From Amycolatopsis pretoriensis (lineage in GTDB: Bacteria > Actinomycetota > Actinomycetes > Mycobacteriales > Pseudonocardiaceae): a DNA stretch of 64,000 bases. Location: contig NZ_FNUJ01000005.1 in NCBI RefSeq assembly GCF_900107925.1, forward strand, positions 310,001 to 374,000, in the 5' to 3' direction. Shown in pieces: positions 49,361-57,954 of the stretch. The notes under the pieces are model-generated. The model was not told the origin of the DNA. It did not search any database and was given only the letters and a program-made list of their open reading frames with translations. The position numbers and the translations under genes were made by a program. Position 1 is the first letter of the stretch. Each line of letters opens with the position of its first letter.

Positions 49361-50093
49361 ACCGCTTGATCCGCTCCGCCGAGGCGGCGGTGTCCGCGTA
49401 GTCGCGGGTGTGGGTGATCAGGCCGTTCTCGATGGTCATGACCATGACGTAGGAGGCCACGAAGGTCTCGCCGCCGAGTTCCTGGTGGAGGTCGAACTCC
49501 GCGACCAGCACCGACGGGTCGTTCGTCCCGTGGACGACGACGTTGGCGGCGCCCGTGACCCGCCGGACCCCGGCGGCCGCGTGGAACCGGCGGCGGAGTT
49601 CTTCGCGGCCGTGGGTCAGCCGGGGCACGCCGGCCGGCGTGAACGGCATTTCGACGGTGACGTCCTCGGCGTAGAGGTCGGCGAGGTCGTCCCAGCGGTT
49701 CTCGACCGAGGCGGCGAGGAACCGGTCGAACACCTCGCGGGTGCGCAGCGAGGCGAGGGCCAGGTTCGGGTAGTCGCGGTACGCCGTGATCTCGCCGCCG
49801 GCCACCGTGACCACCCCGACCGACGACGGGTGCCCGGCCACCGCGAGTTCCAGGACGAACCCGGTCTCGGTGGTCGTGACGTCGACCTGGGCGTTCGTCA
49901 CGCCGATTCCGCGAGCGCGCTCGCCGCCCGCGTTCAGCATCGCGACGATCGCCTCCCGGCCTTCGGTGCGCTGCCCGAGGAAGGGCAGCTCGTAAACGGC
50001 ATCGGCGGCGAAGAGATCCGCGAACGGCGCGGTGTCCAGCTTGGCCATCCCCTCCCGGACGCGGGCGGCGATTTCGGGCACGGTGCGTGGCAT
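49323..50093 (-). CDS. tandem SnoaL-like/NTF2-fold protein
   Basis: A 256-aa protein with two NTF2-fold domains: residues 5-115 (ADLFAADAVYELPFLGQRTEGREAIV) and 118-245 (DLADLYAEDVTVEMPFTP, RLTHGREELRRRFHA). Single-domain members include polyketide cyclases and ketosteroid isomerases, but no catalytic residues can be assigned. A TetR gene diverges 96 bp away. An inverted repeat, CGGAACG (50125-50131) and CGTTCCG (50162-50168), lies between them and may be the repressor site. Confidence 0.78.
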   Translation of the reverse strand: MPRTVPEIAARVREGMAKLDTAPFADLFAADAVYELPFLGQRTEGREAIVAMLNAGGERARGIGVTNAQVDVTTTETGFVLELAVAGHPSSVGVVTVAGGEITAYRDYPNLALASLRTREVFDRFLAASVENRWDDLADLYAEDVTVEMPFTPAGVPRLTHGREELRRRFHAAAGVRRVTGAANVVVHGTNDPSVLVAEFDLHQELGGETFVASYVMVMTIENGLITHTRDYADTAASAERIKRFRESSPADSPAG

Positions 50094-50189
50094 CGGAATT
50101 CTCCTGGAAGACTGGGCGTTGAATCGGAACGGTGCACCCGCTTACGACGATACGGAGCCTGCGTTCCGGTTGTCAACGAGGAGACGAAC

Positions 50190-50744
50190 ATGGAGAAGAT
50201 GCGCGCGGACGCGCGGCGCAACCGGGCCAAGGTCCTGGCTGCCGCCGAAGAGGCGTTCGCCGCTGACGGGCTCGCCGTGCCGCTCGACGACATCGCGCGG
50301 CTGGCCGGCGTGGGCGCCGGCACCGTCTACCGGCACTTCCCCAGCAAGGAGGCGCTCTTCCAGGCCGTCGTCCTCGAGCGGATCGAGCAGTTCGCCGAAG
50401 AGGCGCGCGGGCTAGCCACCGCCGACGAGCCGGGTGAGGTCTTCCTCGACTACTTCGTCCGCGTGATCAAGCAGGCGTCGCTCAACCGGGCCATCTGCGA
50501 CGCCCTCGCCCAGTCCGGCGGCCACGCTTTCAAGGCGGGTGCGGGCGACGACTTCCGCTCCGCGCTCGCCGAACTGCTGAAGAGGGCCCAGGAAGCCGGC
50601 ACGGTCCGCCCCGACATCGACGGCGACGACCTGCGGGCGCTCATCGTCGGGTGCCTCGCCGTGGAGCGGTACTCGCCGGGCAGCCGGCACCTCGTCCGGA
50701 TAGTGGTCGACGGGCTACGAGCCGGCGGCGGTCAGGTCGCGTAG
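50190..50744 (+). CDS. TetR-family regulator
   Basis: A 184-aa protein from ATG 50190 (GAGGAG upstream). The N-terminal helix-turn-helix is ADARRNRAKVLAAAEEAFAADG, LDDIARLAGVGAGTVYRHFPSKEALF (residues about 5-52). The C-terminal part belongs to a common actinobacterial subfamily (VERYSPGSRHLVRIVVDGL). It diverges from the SnoaL-like gene and probably controls it. Its end overlaps the convergent MFS gene by 30 bases. Confidence 0.88.
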   Translation: MEKMRADARRNRAKVLAAAEEAFAADGLAVPLDDIARLAGVGAGTVYRHFPSKEALFQAVVLERIEQFAEEARGLATADEPGEVFLDYFVRVIKQASLNRAICDALAQSGGHAFKAGAGDDFRSALAELLKRAQEAGTVRPDIDGDDLRALIVGCLAVERYSPGSRHLVRIVVDGLRAGGGQVA

Positions 50745-51938
50745 CTTCCGCAACGGCGACCGGAGCAGGATCGCGGCCGACGCCAGCACGCCGGCCGCCG
50801 CGATGTGCAGCGTCACCCGCATCCCGAACGCGCCGGCCAAGGCGCCGCCGAGGAGGCTGCCGAGCGGAACGGCGCCGAAGACCAGTGTGTGGGTGATCGA
50901 GTTGACCCGGCCGAGCAGCTCCGGCGGCGCGACGGCCTGCTGAAAGCTCATCCCGAAGACGTTCAGCACGATGACGCCGAAGCTCGCGAAGAACCCGGCG
51001 ACGACGTAGCAGGTGAGCGCCCAGCCCGGTCCGGTGAACGGGTAGAGCTGGTACGCCAGGCCGTACAGCACCGCCGCACCGCAGAGCGCCCGCGCGCCGC
51101 CGATCCGCTCGCCGATCCGCCGGGCGACGAGCCCCGCGGTGAGGGCGCCGGTCAGCGTCGCGGTGCCGAGCAGCCCGATCGCCCACGGCGAAAGGCCGAC
51201 GTCGCGAGCCAGGAACACGATGACGATGGCCAGGTGCACTGACTGGAAGAAGCTCGACACGGCGCCGTGCACGCTGATCGCCAGCAGGATCCGGTCGCCG
51301 CGGACGACGCGGAGGCCGTCGCCGATCTCGCGCAACAGCCGCCGCGGCCGGGGTTCGGGCCGCACGTCGTGCGCCTCGATCCGGTGCAGCCACAGCGCCG
51401 ACCCGAGGTAGCTGACGGCGTCGACGCCCAAGGCCGCGGCGTTGCCGAGGGCCTGCACGACCACCCCGGCCAGCCCGGGACCCGCGACCGCGGCCATCGA
51501 CAGGTTCGTCTGAAGCCGGGAGTTCGCGTCCGGCAGCTGTTCCCGGGTGACCAGCCGCGGGACGTAGGTCTGGTGCGCGATGTCGAAGAACACGCCCAGC
51601 AGTCCGACCCCGAACACGACGACCAGCAGGTGGGCGAGCCCGAGCACGCCGAACAGCGCGGCGACCGGGATCGACGCGATCAGCACCGCGCGTCCCACGT
51701 CGGCGGCGATCAGCGCCGGGCGGTGGCGCATCCGGTCGCACCACGCGCCGACCTGCAGGCCGAGCAGCAGGTACGGCAGGCTCTCCGCCGTCCGCAGGAG
51801 CGAAACTTCGAAGACCGACGCGCCGAGCGCGGTGACCGCGAGCAGTGGCACCGCCAGCACGTCGACGCGGCTCCCGAGCTGGCTCACCAGATCGGCGAGC
51901 CAAAGCCGGCGGAAGTCGCGGTTCGCCAGTGCCCCCAT
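50715..51938 (-). CDS. MFS exporter (EntS-like)
   Basis: A 407-aa protein with about 12 hydrophobic helices. The N terminus NRDFRRLWLADLVSQLGSRV and the motif GAWCDRMRHRPALIAADVGRA, LLGVFFDIAHQTYVPRLV are typical of the enterobactin-exporter-like MFS subfamily. It probably exports drugs or siderophores. No regulator is divergent: the upstream 121 bp leads to a small membrane-anchored protein gene on the other strand. Confidence 0.87.
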   Translation of the reverse strand: MGALANRDFRRLWLADLVSQLGSRVDVLAVPLLAVTALGASVFEVSLLRTAESLPYLLLGLQVGAWCDRMRHRPALIAADVGRAVLIASIPVAALFGVLGLAHLLVVVFGVGLLGVFFDIAHQTYVPRLVTREQLPDANSRLQTNLSMAAVAGPGLAGVVVQALGNAAALGVDAVSYLGSALWLHRIEAHDVRPEPRPRRLLREIGDGLRVVRGDRILLAISVHGAVSSFFQSVHLAIVIVFLARDVGLSPWAIGLLGTATLTGALTAGLVARRIGERIGGARALCGAAVLYGLAYQLYPFTGPGWALTCYVVAGFFASFGVIVLNVFGMSFQQAVAPPELLGRVNSITHTLVFGAVPLGSLLGGALAGAFGMRVTLHIAAAGVLASAAILLRSPLRKLRDLTAAGS

Positions 51939-52059
51939 GAGTCCAACCTAGCAACAAAGTTGAGTCAAACAGACTCAAGGTGCACGTTGTGTAACAAGAG
52001 CTAAGATCGACGCGAGTTAGTCCTCGTACCTGCGCTGCGCGTGGCGAGGGGGTGCCCGG

Positions 52060-52386
52060 ATGAACGGCCGACCTACCTGGGGCTCCGCCGCGGTCACCGG
52101 GCTGGCGGGTTTCTCCGCCGGCCTGCTCGTCGCCGCCCTGCTCATCGCCGGGCGGGCCGCTCCGAAGCCCGCCGATCTCACCCCCGCTCCGCCGCCCAGC
52201 ACCGTCTCCGCCGTGCCGGTCACCGTCACCGCGTCCGTGCCGCCGTCCACCGTCACCTCGGTGGAGACGTCGCCGCCGAGCACCACCACCAGCGTCGTCG
52301 AAGTGACCGTCACCCCCTCGACCACAGCCACTTCCGCACCGGAAACCTCGCCCGCTCTTCCACTGACCAGCGGGTGGCGTGACTGA
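52060..52386 (+). CDS. small membrane-anchored Ser/Thr/Pro-rich protein, unknown function
   Basis: A 108-aa protein. One membrane segment (VTGLAGFSAGLLVAALLIA, residues 12-30) is followed by an extracytoplasmic low-complexity tail rich in Thr, Ser, Val and Pro (for example PPSTVTSVETSPPSTTT). No family is recognised. The tail is likely glycosylated or wall-spanning. It lies 39 bp before a lipoprotein gene and may be co-transcribed with it. Confidence 0.6.
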   Translation: MNGRPTWGSAAVTGLAGFSAGLLVAALLIAGRAAPKPADLTPAPPPSTVSAVPVTVTASVPPSTVTSVETSPPSTTTSVVEVTVTPSTTATSAPETSPALPLTSGWRD

Positions 52387-52425
52387 CCCGTGCAACCCGC
52401 GCGCCCGGAACTCCGTCCTGACCGC

Positions 52426-52899
52426 ATGCGAAGGATTCCGTGGATCGCGGTGCTGCTCGTCGCCGGCTGCGGCCAGGCCGGCAGCGGCGGCGGGGTGGCC
52501 TGCCCGGACATCGGTACCCGGGTCGGCATCGGGCTCACCGTGCCGGACCCCGCCGGCGTCACCCGCGCGACGCTCGACGCCTGCTGGGGCGACCAGTGCG
52601 TCACGCGCCCCGTCGACCTCCAGCCGGAGACCGCCGCCGGCGCCACGTCCTGCACCGGGACCGGTCCGGACGCCGCCTGCGGGGCCTCGATGGTCCCGAC
52701 CGGCGGACTCCAGGGCTTCGCCGACATCCCCGGCCTGGCCGCCGAGCCGGTGCAGGTCACCGTCCGGTTCGACGACGGCCGTCCGCACACCGTCACCGTC
52801 ACACCCGGCTTCCTGCACCCCGGCGGACCCTCCTGCGCGGCGGGCGGCCCGCAGGCCCAGCTCGTGGCCGGTCAAGACCACGAGCTGAAACCGCGTTAG
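52426..52899 (+). CDS. small lipoprotein, unknown function
   Basis: A 157-aa protein from ATG 52426 (MRRIPWIAVLLVAGCGQAGS) with a lipobox VAGC, so the mature protein starts at Cys15. A GTG at 52390 would lengthen the leader but is less suitable. The mature part has several cysteines (ACWGDQC, TSCTGTGPDAAC) that could form disulfides and a beta-rich end (PVQVTVRFDDGRPHTVTVTPG). No family recognised. Its stop overlaps the stop of the convergent ABC permease gene by four bases. Confidence 0.65.
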   Translation: MRRIPWIAVLLVAGCGQAGSGGGVACPDIGTRVGIGLTVPDPAGVTRATLDACWGDQCVTRPVDLQPETAAGATSCTGTGPDAACGASMVPTGGLQGFADIPGLAAEPVQVTVRFDDGRPHTVTVTPGFLHPGGPSCAAGGPQAQLVAGQDHELKPR

Positions 52900-54533
52900 C
52901 CGACGTCGCGGCGGCGCCAGCCGACCAGGCCGGCCACCAGTGCGACCACCGCGACCACCGTCAGCCAGACCAGCGGCGTCGCGACGAGCTCCTGGCCGGG
53001 GATCTTCGGCGGGTGTTGGAACGGCGAGACGTCGAGCACCGCCTGCGGCAGGTTGACGACCGGGCCGAACAGGCTCAGCAGCAGCGCCAGCGCGCCGACC
53101 GCCCACGCGGCGGCCGAGAACCGCGGCACCAGCCCGAAGATCGTCACCGCCAGCGCGACGACCACCCAGGCCGCCGGCAGCTGGACGAGCATCCCGGCGA
53201 GCGCGTCGCCGACCGAGCCGCCGACGTCGCCGGTGCGCAACCCGTTGGCCAGCCCCATGAACAGCCCGCCGGCGAGCAGCAGCAGCGCCGTCCCGAGGAA
53301 CGCGAACACCAGGTGCCCGGCCGCCCAGCGCAGCTTGCCGACGCTCGTGGCCAGCACCGGCTCGAGCCGGATCGCCGTCTCCTCGCCGCGCATCCGCAGC
53401 ACCGCCTGGACCCCGTACAGCGACGCGACCATGGCGAACATCCCGGCCATCGCGGCCAGGAACGCCTGCGTCAGCGCGTGGCTGCCGCCGAGCCGTTCGA
53501 AGATCTGCTGCGCCTGCGGGCTCGACCCGACGAGGTCGCCGATGCCGCTGGCGATCGAGCCGAACACCGCGCCGACGACCGCGGTCCCGATGGTCCAGCC
53601 CAGTAGCGGGCCGCGGTGCAGCCGCCAGGCCAGCGCCAGCGGCGACCGCAGGCTCGCCGCCGCCCGGGCCGGTCCCGGCCGCGGCGGCAGGATGCCGACG
53701 CCGACGTCGCGGCGGGGGAGCAGCCAGTACCCGGCCGCGCCGACCACCAGCGCGAACACGACCGGCAGCAGGAGCACCCACCAGCGTTCGCCGGCGAACG
53801 CGCGGACCTGCTGCACCCAGCCGATCGGCGACAGCCACGACAGCCAGCGAGCGTCCACAGTGGAATCACCCGCGCCGCGGACCAGGAATGCCGCGCCCAC
53901 GACGGCGGTACCGATCCCGTTGGCCGTGCGGGAGTACTCCGCGAGCTGGACGGCGACCGCCGCGACGGCCGTGAACCCCAGTCCCGCCAAGGCTTCCGAC
54001 GCGCCGAACGCGACCGATCCGGCGGCGGGCAGGCCGGCACCGATCAGGCTGACCGCCTGGACGAGCCCGATCAGCACGCTCGCGCCGCCCGCCACCAGCA
54101 GCGCCGACGTCAGCGCCGCGTACCGGCCGACGACCGCGGACCCGAGCAGCTCCGCGCGGCCCGTGTCCTCCTCGGCGCGGGTGTGCCGGGTGACCGTGAA
54201 GACCACCATCAACCCGGTGAGCAGCGCGAGGAACCCGCACATGCGCCAGGCGATGAACCCGCCGGCGGTGGTCAGGTCGAACGGCGGCCCGTAGAGCAGC
54301 GCGTACGACGGGTTGGTGTTCGCGCCGGCCTGCAGCGCCAGCCGGTCGGCGACCGTCGGGTAGAACTGCGTGAACGTGTTGACCGTGCTCGCCGGGACGA
54401 TGCTCAGCAGCACGATCCAGATCGGCAGCACGACGCGGTCGCGGCGCAGCGCGAGCCGGGTGAGGTGCCAGGTGCCCGCGAGTTCGTGGGCGGGTGCGAC
54501 CTCGGCGTCGGCACGGGAGAGCGTCGCGGTCAT
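52896..54533 (-). CDS. ABC-2 type exporter permease (large, two-repeat)
   Basis: A 545-aa protein with about 12 hydrophobic helices. It starts at ATG 54533 (MTATLSRADAEVAPAHELAGTWHL) and overlaps the ATPase stop by four bases. The N-terminal half has LTRLALRRDRVVLPIW and the second half has WRLHRGPLLGWTIGTAVVGAVFG, indicating internal duplication. Large permeases of this sort (TipC/BmrD-like or 'polyketide antibiotic exporter' annotations) pair with a single ATPase. Substrate probably a drug or peptide; unknown. Confidence 0.85.
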   Translation of the reverse strand: MTATLSRADAEVAPAHELAGTWHLTRLALRRDRVVLPIWIVLLSIVPASTVNTFTQFYPTVADRLALQAGANTNPSYALLYGPPFDLTTAGGFIAWRMCGFLALLTGLMVVFTVTRHTRAEEDTGRAELLGSAVVGRYAALTSALLVAGGASVLIGLVQAVSLIGAGLPAAGSVAFGASEALAGLGFTAVAAVAVQLAEYSRTANGIGTAVVGAAFLVRGAGDSTVDARWLSWLSPIGWVQQVRAFAGERWWVLLLPVVFALVVGAAGYWLLPRRDVGVGILPPRPGPARAAASLRSPLALAWRLHRGPLLGWTIGTAVVGAVFGSIASGIGDLVGSSPQAQQIFERLGGSHALTQAFLAAMAGMFAMVASLYGVQAVLRMRGEETAIRLEPVLATSVGKLRWAAGHLVFAFLGTALLLLAGGLFMGLANGLRTGDVGGSVGDALAGMLVQLPAAWVVVALAVTIFGLVPRFSAAAWAVGALALLLSLFGPVVNLPQAVLDVSPFQHPPKIPGQELVATPLVWLTVVAVVALVAGLVGWRRRDVG

Positions 54534-55426
54534 TTCGCGCTCGCCTCGGTCGTGTAGTGCCGCAGGAACAGCTCTTCCAGCGTCGGCGGCTGGCTGACCA
54601 GGCTCCGGACGCCGACTTCGGTGAGCCGGCGCAGGGCTTCGTCCAGCGAGCGCGTCTCGACGTCGAAGCGGACGCGGTTGCCCTCGACCTTCAGGTCGTG
54701 GATGTTGGCCAGCTTCGTCAGCCCGTTCGGCGGGCCGGCCAGCTCGGCGGTGATCGACGTCCGGGTCAGGTGCCGCAGTTCGGCAAGGGTGCCGGACTCG
54801 ACCGTCTTGCCGTTGCGGATGATGCTGACCTTGTCGCACAGGGCCTCGACCTCGGCGAGGATGTGGCTGGAGAGCAGCACGGTCCGGCCCTGCTCGCGTT
54901 CCTCCTGGATGGCGTACTGGAACGTCGCCTCCATCAGCGGGTCGAGGCCGGACGTCGGCTCGTCGAGGATCAGCAGGTCGACCCGCGACGCGAGGGCCGC
55001 GACGATGGCGACCTTCTGCCGGTTGCCCTTCGAGTACGTCCGCCCCTTCTTCTTCGGGTCGAGGTCGAACCGCTCGATCAGGTCGGCGCGGCGCTTCTCG
55101 TCGAGCCCGCCGCGCAGGCGGCCGAGCAGGTCGATCACCTCGCCGCCGGAGAGGTTGGGCCAGAGGTTGACGTCGCCGGGCACGTACGCCAGGCGGCGGT
55201 GCAGGCTCGCGGCGTCCTTCCAGGGGTCGCCGCCGAGCAGGCGGACGTCCCCGGAGTCGGCGTGGAGCAGCCCGAGCAGGACCCGGACGGTGGTCGACTT
55301 CCCGGCGCCGTTCGGGCCGAGGAACCCGTGTACTTCCCCAGTAGGTACCTGCAGATCAAGGCCGTCCAAGGCCTTAGTCCGGCCGAACGACTTGTGGAGG
55401 CCGGAGATCGCGATGGCGTTTTCCAT
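54530..55426 (-). CDS. ABC transporter ATP-binding protein
   Basis: A 298-aa protein. Walker A is GPNGAGKST, the signature appears as YSKGNRQKVAIVAALA, and Walker B is LLILDEPTSGLDPLM, followed by the SSHILAEVEALCD switch. This is a DrrA-type drug-exporter ATPase with a C-terminal regulatory tail. It is the first gene of a two-gene operon with the permease, divergent from a GbsR/MarR-type regulator. A perfect 16-bp inverted repeat sits between them. Confidence 0.92.
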   Translation of the reverse strand: MENAIAISGLHKSFGRTKALDGLDLQVPTGEVHGFLGPNGAGKSTTVRVLLGLLHADSGDVRLLGGDPWKDAASLHRRLAYVPGDVNLWPNLSGGEVIDLLGRLRGGLDEKRRADLIERFDLDPKKKGRTYSKGNRQKVAIVAALASRVDLLILDEPTSGLDPLMEATFQYAIQEEREQGRTVLLSSHILAEVEALCDKVSIIRNGKTVESGTLAELRHLTRTSITAELAGPPNGLTKLANIHDLKVEGNRVRFDVETRSLDEALRRLTEVGVRSLVSQPPTLEELFLRHYTTEASAK

Positions 55427-55446
55427 GCTTCGGAAGCTACACTGGT

Positions 55447-55462
55447 TTCACAAAGTTGTGAA
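55447..55462. promoter_or_regulatory. inverted-repeat operator between ABC exporter and GbsR/MarR regulator
   Basis: TTCACAA-AG-TTGTGAA is a perfect 7-bp inverted repeat. It lies 20 bp upstream of the ABC ATPase start and 57 bp upstream of the regulator start. The surrounding AT-rich stretch (GTTAAGAAAATGTC) looks like promoter sequence. Confidence 0.65.
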
Positions 55463-55519
55463 GTTAAGAAAATGTCTAGATGGAGTGATCTTGCTGGGGC
55501 AGTGCGGAAGGATGGGCCG

Positions 55520-56008
55520 ATGACGACGCCTGACACGAAAAGAGATGAAGACGCCGTCCGCCGGTACGTCGAGAGCCTCGCGCTCGTGCTTTCGCAGATC
55601 GGGATGCAGCGCATGGCCGCGCGGGTGTTCGCGGCGCTGATGACCACCGACGAAGGCCGCCTGACCGCCGCCGACCTGGCTTCGCAGCTGTCGGTCAGCC
55701 CGGCCGCGATCTCGGGGGCCGTTCGCTTCCTCGAGCAGATCGGCCTGGTGGCGAAGGAGCGCGAACCCGGCGAGCGCCGCGACCACTACCGCCTCTACGA
55801 CGACCTCTGGTACGCCACGTTCCTCAAGCGCGACCGCATGATCATCATGTGGCGCGACGCGGCCGAGAACGGCATCGACGCGCTCGGCGAGGACTCGCCG
55901 GCGGGACAGCGGCTCGCCGAGATGCGGGACTTCCTGTCGTTCATGCTGGTCGAGCTGAACAACATGTACGAGCGCTGGCACCAGCTCCGCGAAGAGAAGA
56001 ACGCCTAG
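55520..56008 (+). CDS. GbsR/MarR-type transcriptional regulator of the ABC exporter
   Basis: A 162-aa protein from ATG 55520. The helix-turn-helix is ARVFAALMTTDEGRLTAADLASQLSVSPAAISGAVRFLEQIGLV with wing REPGERRDHYRL (about residues 34-92), the GbsR-like pattern. The C-terminal helical part (ERWHQLREEKNA) probably dimerises. It diverges from the ABC operon across a perfect palindrome and likely represses it until drug binding. Its stop overlaps the convergent TetR gene by four bases. Confidence 0.87.
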   Translation: MTTPDTKRDEDAVRRYVESLALVLSQIGMQRMAARVFAALMTTDEGRLTAADLASQLSVSPAAISGAVRFLEQIGLVAKEREPGERRDHYRLYDDLWYATFLKRDRMIIMWRDAAENGIDALGEDSPAGQRLAEMRDFLSFMLVELNNMYERWHQLREEKNA

Positions 56009-56568
56009 AGCGCGGCGAGCAGGGTGTCCGCCAGCCGCTCGGCGATGTCGGCCGGCTCGCGCTCTTCGAACGTCGTCAGGAACGCCTGCTGGAAGCACGC
56101 CCCGAGGAGCAGTGCGGCGACCGCCTCGACGTCCGTGTCCGCCTTGAGCCGGCCCAGTGCCACCTCGGCGCGCAGGTAGTCCTCGACGCCCTTCAGCGGG
56201 ATGCGCGGCCCGGCGCCGCCGACACGGTCACGGTGCGAACGCAGCAGCTCCCGGGACGAGAACATCGAGATGGCGATCGGGAAGCTGTCGGCGTAGAACG
56301 CCAGGCCGAGCCGGGCGACGCGGACGAGGTTGTCCCGCAGCGGCGCCCGTCCGGGGTCGGCGGTCAGCTCGGCCAGGGTGGCGCCCAGTGCGGGCAGCTC
56401 GTCGGAGAGCACGCTGAGGAACAGGTCGGTCTTGTCGCGGAAGTGCTTGTAGAGCATCGCCTCCGAGTAGCCCGCGGTCCGCGCGATGACCTTGGTGGTC
56501 GCGTGGGCGTAGCCCTGCTCGCGCATCACCTTCGCGGCCGCGGCGACGATCTCCTCACGGCTTCCCAT
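56005..56568 (-). CDS. TetR-family regulator divergent from an NAD(P)-binding protein
   Basis: A 187-aa protein. The helix-turn-helix is VAAAAKVMREQGYAHATTKVIARTAGYSEAMLYKHFRDKTDLF (located at about 8-50). It diverges from the NAD(P)-binding protein gene, and a 48-bp region of 21-bp perfect inverted arms lies between the two (56593-56640). It should be a local repressor. Confidence 0.88.
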   Translation of the reverse strand: MGSREEIVAAAAKVMREQGYAHATTKVIARTAGYSEAMLYKHFRDKTDLFLSVLSDELPALGATLAELTADPGRAPLRDNLVRVARLGLAFYADSFPIAISMFSSRELLRSHRDRVGGAGPRIPLKGVEDYLRAEVALGRLKADTDVEAVAALLLGACFQQAFLTTFEEREPADIAERLADTLLAAL

Positions 56569-56592
56569 GGCGGCTCCTGAGTGCGTTCTCAG

Positions 56593-56640
56593 CGTGGTTA
56601 GTGAACACTCACCCTACCTGGTGAGTGTTCACTAACCACG
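56593..56640. promoter_or_regulatory. 21-bp perfect inverted repeat, TetR operator
   Basis: The arms at 56593-56613 and 56620-56640 are perfectly complementary, with a 6-base centre CTACCT. Each arm contains TTAGTGAACACTCACC, close to known TetR-type half-sites (TTAGTGA/TCACTAA). It lies 25 bp before the TetR start and 12 bp before the start of the divergent gene. Confidence 0.8.
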
Positions 56641-56651
56641 AAGGAGACACC

Positions 56652-57260
56652 ATGAGGATCACCGTGCTGGGGGCGACCGGCGGCGTCGGCGGCGAGGTCG
56701 TCAAGCAGGCCCTCGAACGCGGGTGGGACGTCACGGCCGTCGTCCGCGACCCCGCGAAACTCCGGTTGCCGGCCCACGTCGTCATCGCCGGCCTGCGCGA
56801 CCACGACAAGCTGGCGGCCGCGATCGAGGGCCGCGACGCGGTCATCTCGGCGGTCGGCTCCCGCGACCGCGGGCCGACGACGGTCTGCGCGGACGGCGCC
56901 CGCGCGGCGCTCGACGCCGGCGCCAAGCGCCTGCTGGTGGTCAGCGCCAGCGGCATGCACACCGAGGGCGACGGCTTCTTCACCCGCACGCTCGTGAAAC
57001 CGCTGCTCAACACGTTCCTCAAGCACGGCTGGGCCGACATGCTCGCGATGGAGGACGTCGTGACGGCGTCCGGCGTGGACTGGACGGTGGTCCGCCCGCC
57101 GATGCTGCTGAACGGGCCGCGCACGGGCAAGGTCGCGAGCCGGCTCGACGGGAACGTCCGCACGTTCACCATCCGGCGCGCCGATGTCGCCGCGTACCTG
57201 CTCGACGCCGTGGCGGACCCCACGCTGATCAGGGCGAAGGTTTCGATCGCCCACGGCTAA
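56652..57260 (+). CDS. NAD(P)H-binding (atypical SDR/NmrA-like) protein
   Basis: A 202-aa protein from ATG 56652 with GAAGGAGA upstream. The Rossmann motif GATGGVGGEVVKQALERG is at residues 9-26, followed by AVISAVGSRDRG and LLVVSASGMHTEG. It lacks a complete Tyr-x-x-x-Lys SDR active site, so it is an atypical SDR of the NmrA/flavin-reductase-like group. It probably acts as an oxidoreductase or redox sensor under control of the divergent TetR. Confidence 0.85.
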   Translation: MRITVLGATGGVGGEVVKQALERGWDVTAVVRDPAKLRLPAHVVIAGLRDHDKLAAAIEGRDAVISAVGSRDRGPTTVCADGARAALDAGAKRLLVVSASGMHTEGDGFFTRTLVKPLLNTFLKHGWADMLAMEDVVTASGVDWTVVRPPMLLNGPRTGKVASRLDGNVRTFTIRRADVAAYLLDAVADPTLIRAKVSIAHG

Positions 57261-57270
57261 CTTCGAAAGC

Positions 57271-57954
57271 ATGGTGATCCTGGCGCAAGCCCTGTACGTC
57301 AAGCGCAAGACCCCGCGGCTCCCGGGCGCCGCGGGGCCGACCGAGGGGCTCGTGCCGGGCGACGGCGAACCGTTCCGCCTCGCCGTCCTCGGCGAGTCCA
57401 CTGTGGACGGCGTCGGCGCGGCGACCCACGAGGAAGCGCTCACCGGCTGCCTCGCCCGCGAGCTGGCGCGCGGCGGCCGGGCCGTGCGCTGGCAGGCGGC
57501 CGGGCGGACCGGCGCCAACGCCCGGGTCGTCCGCGCCGAGCTGGTCCCGCTGCTGCGCCCGGCCGACCTGGTCGTGGTCGCGCTCGGCGTCAACGACACC
57601 ATCGAGCTGCGGACGGCGCCCGCGTACCGCCGTGACCTGCTGGAACTGGTCGTCGAAATCAGGCGCCGGCTCGGTCCGGTCGACGTCCTGCTGGCCGGCG
57701 TGCCGCCGATGTCCCGCTTCCCGGCGCTGCCGCGGCCGCTGCGGGACGTCCTCGCCGCCCGCTCGACCGCCCTCGACAAGGCGGCCGCCACGCTCGCGAA
57801 GCTCCCCGGCGTCCGGCACGTGCCGATGGACCCCGCCCTGCTCGACCCGGCCGCCTTCGCGTCCGACAACTTCCACCCGGGACCCGCCGGATACGCGCGC
57901 TGGGCCCGACATCTTTCGGGGGTCCGGGTGGCGGAGCCCCCGGCCGGGCCGTAG
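57271..57954 (+). CDS. SGNH/GDSL hydrolase
   Basis: A 227-aa protein starting 11 bases after the upstream stop. The SGNH blocks are visible: block I AVLGESTVDGVGA (Ser in a GEST version of GDS), Gly in AAGRTGANAR, Asn in VVALGVNDTIEL and the Asp/His pair in DNFHPGPAGYARWA. There is no signal peptide, so it is likely intracellular. Such enzymes hydrolyse esters of lipids or carbohydrates. It is co-directional with the NAD(P)-binding protein and may share its promoter. Confidence 0.87.
   Translation: MVILAQALYVKRKTPRLPGAAGPTEGLVPGDGEPFRLAVLGESTVDGVGAATHEEALTGCLARELARGGRAVRWQAAGRTGANARVVRAELVPLLRPADLVVVALGVNDTIELRTAPAYRRDLLELVVEIRRRLGPVDVLLAGVPPMSRFPALPRPLRDVLAARSTALDKAAATLAKLPGVRHVPMDPALLDPAAFASDNFHPGPAGYARWARHLSGVRVAEPPAGP

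Noticed and set aside
50641..53838. A 1,065-codon open frame on the minus strand
   Set aside because: It crosses the real TetR, MFS and lipoprotein genes, has Arg/Gly/Ala-rich composition typical of GC-rich antisense frames and shows no domain.
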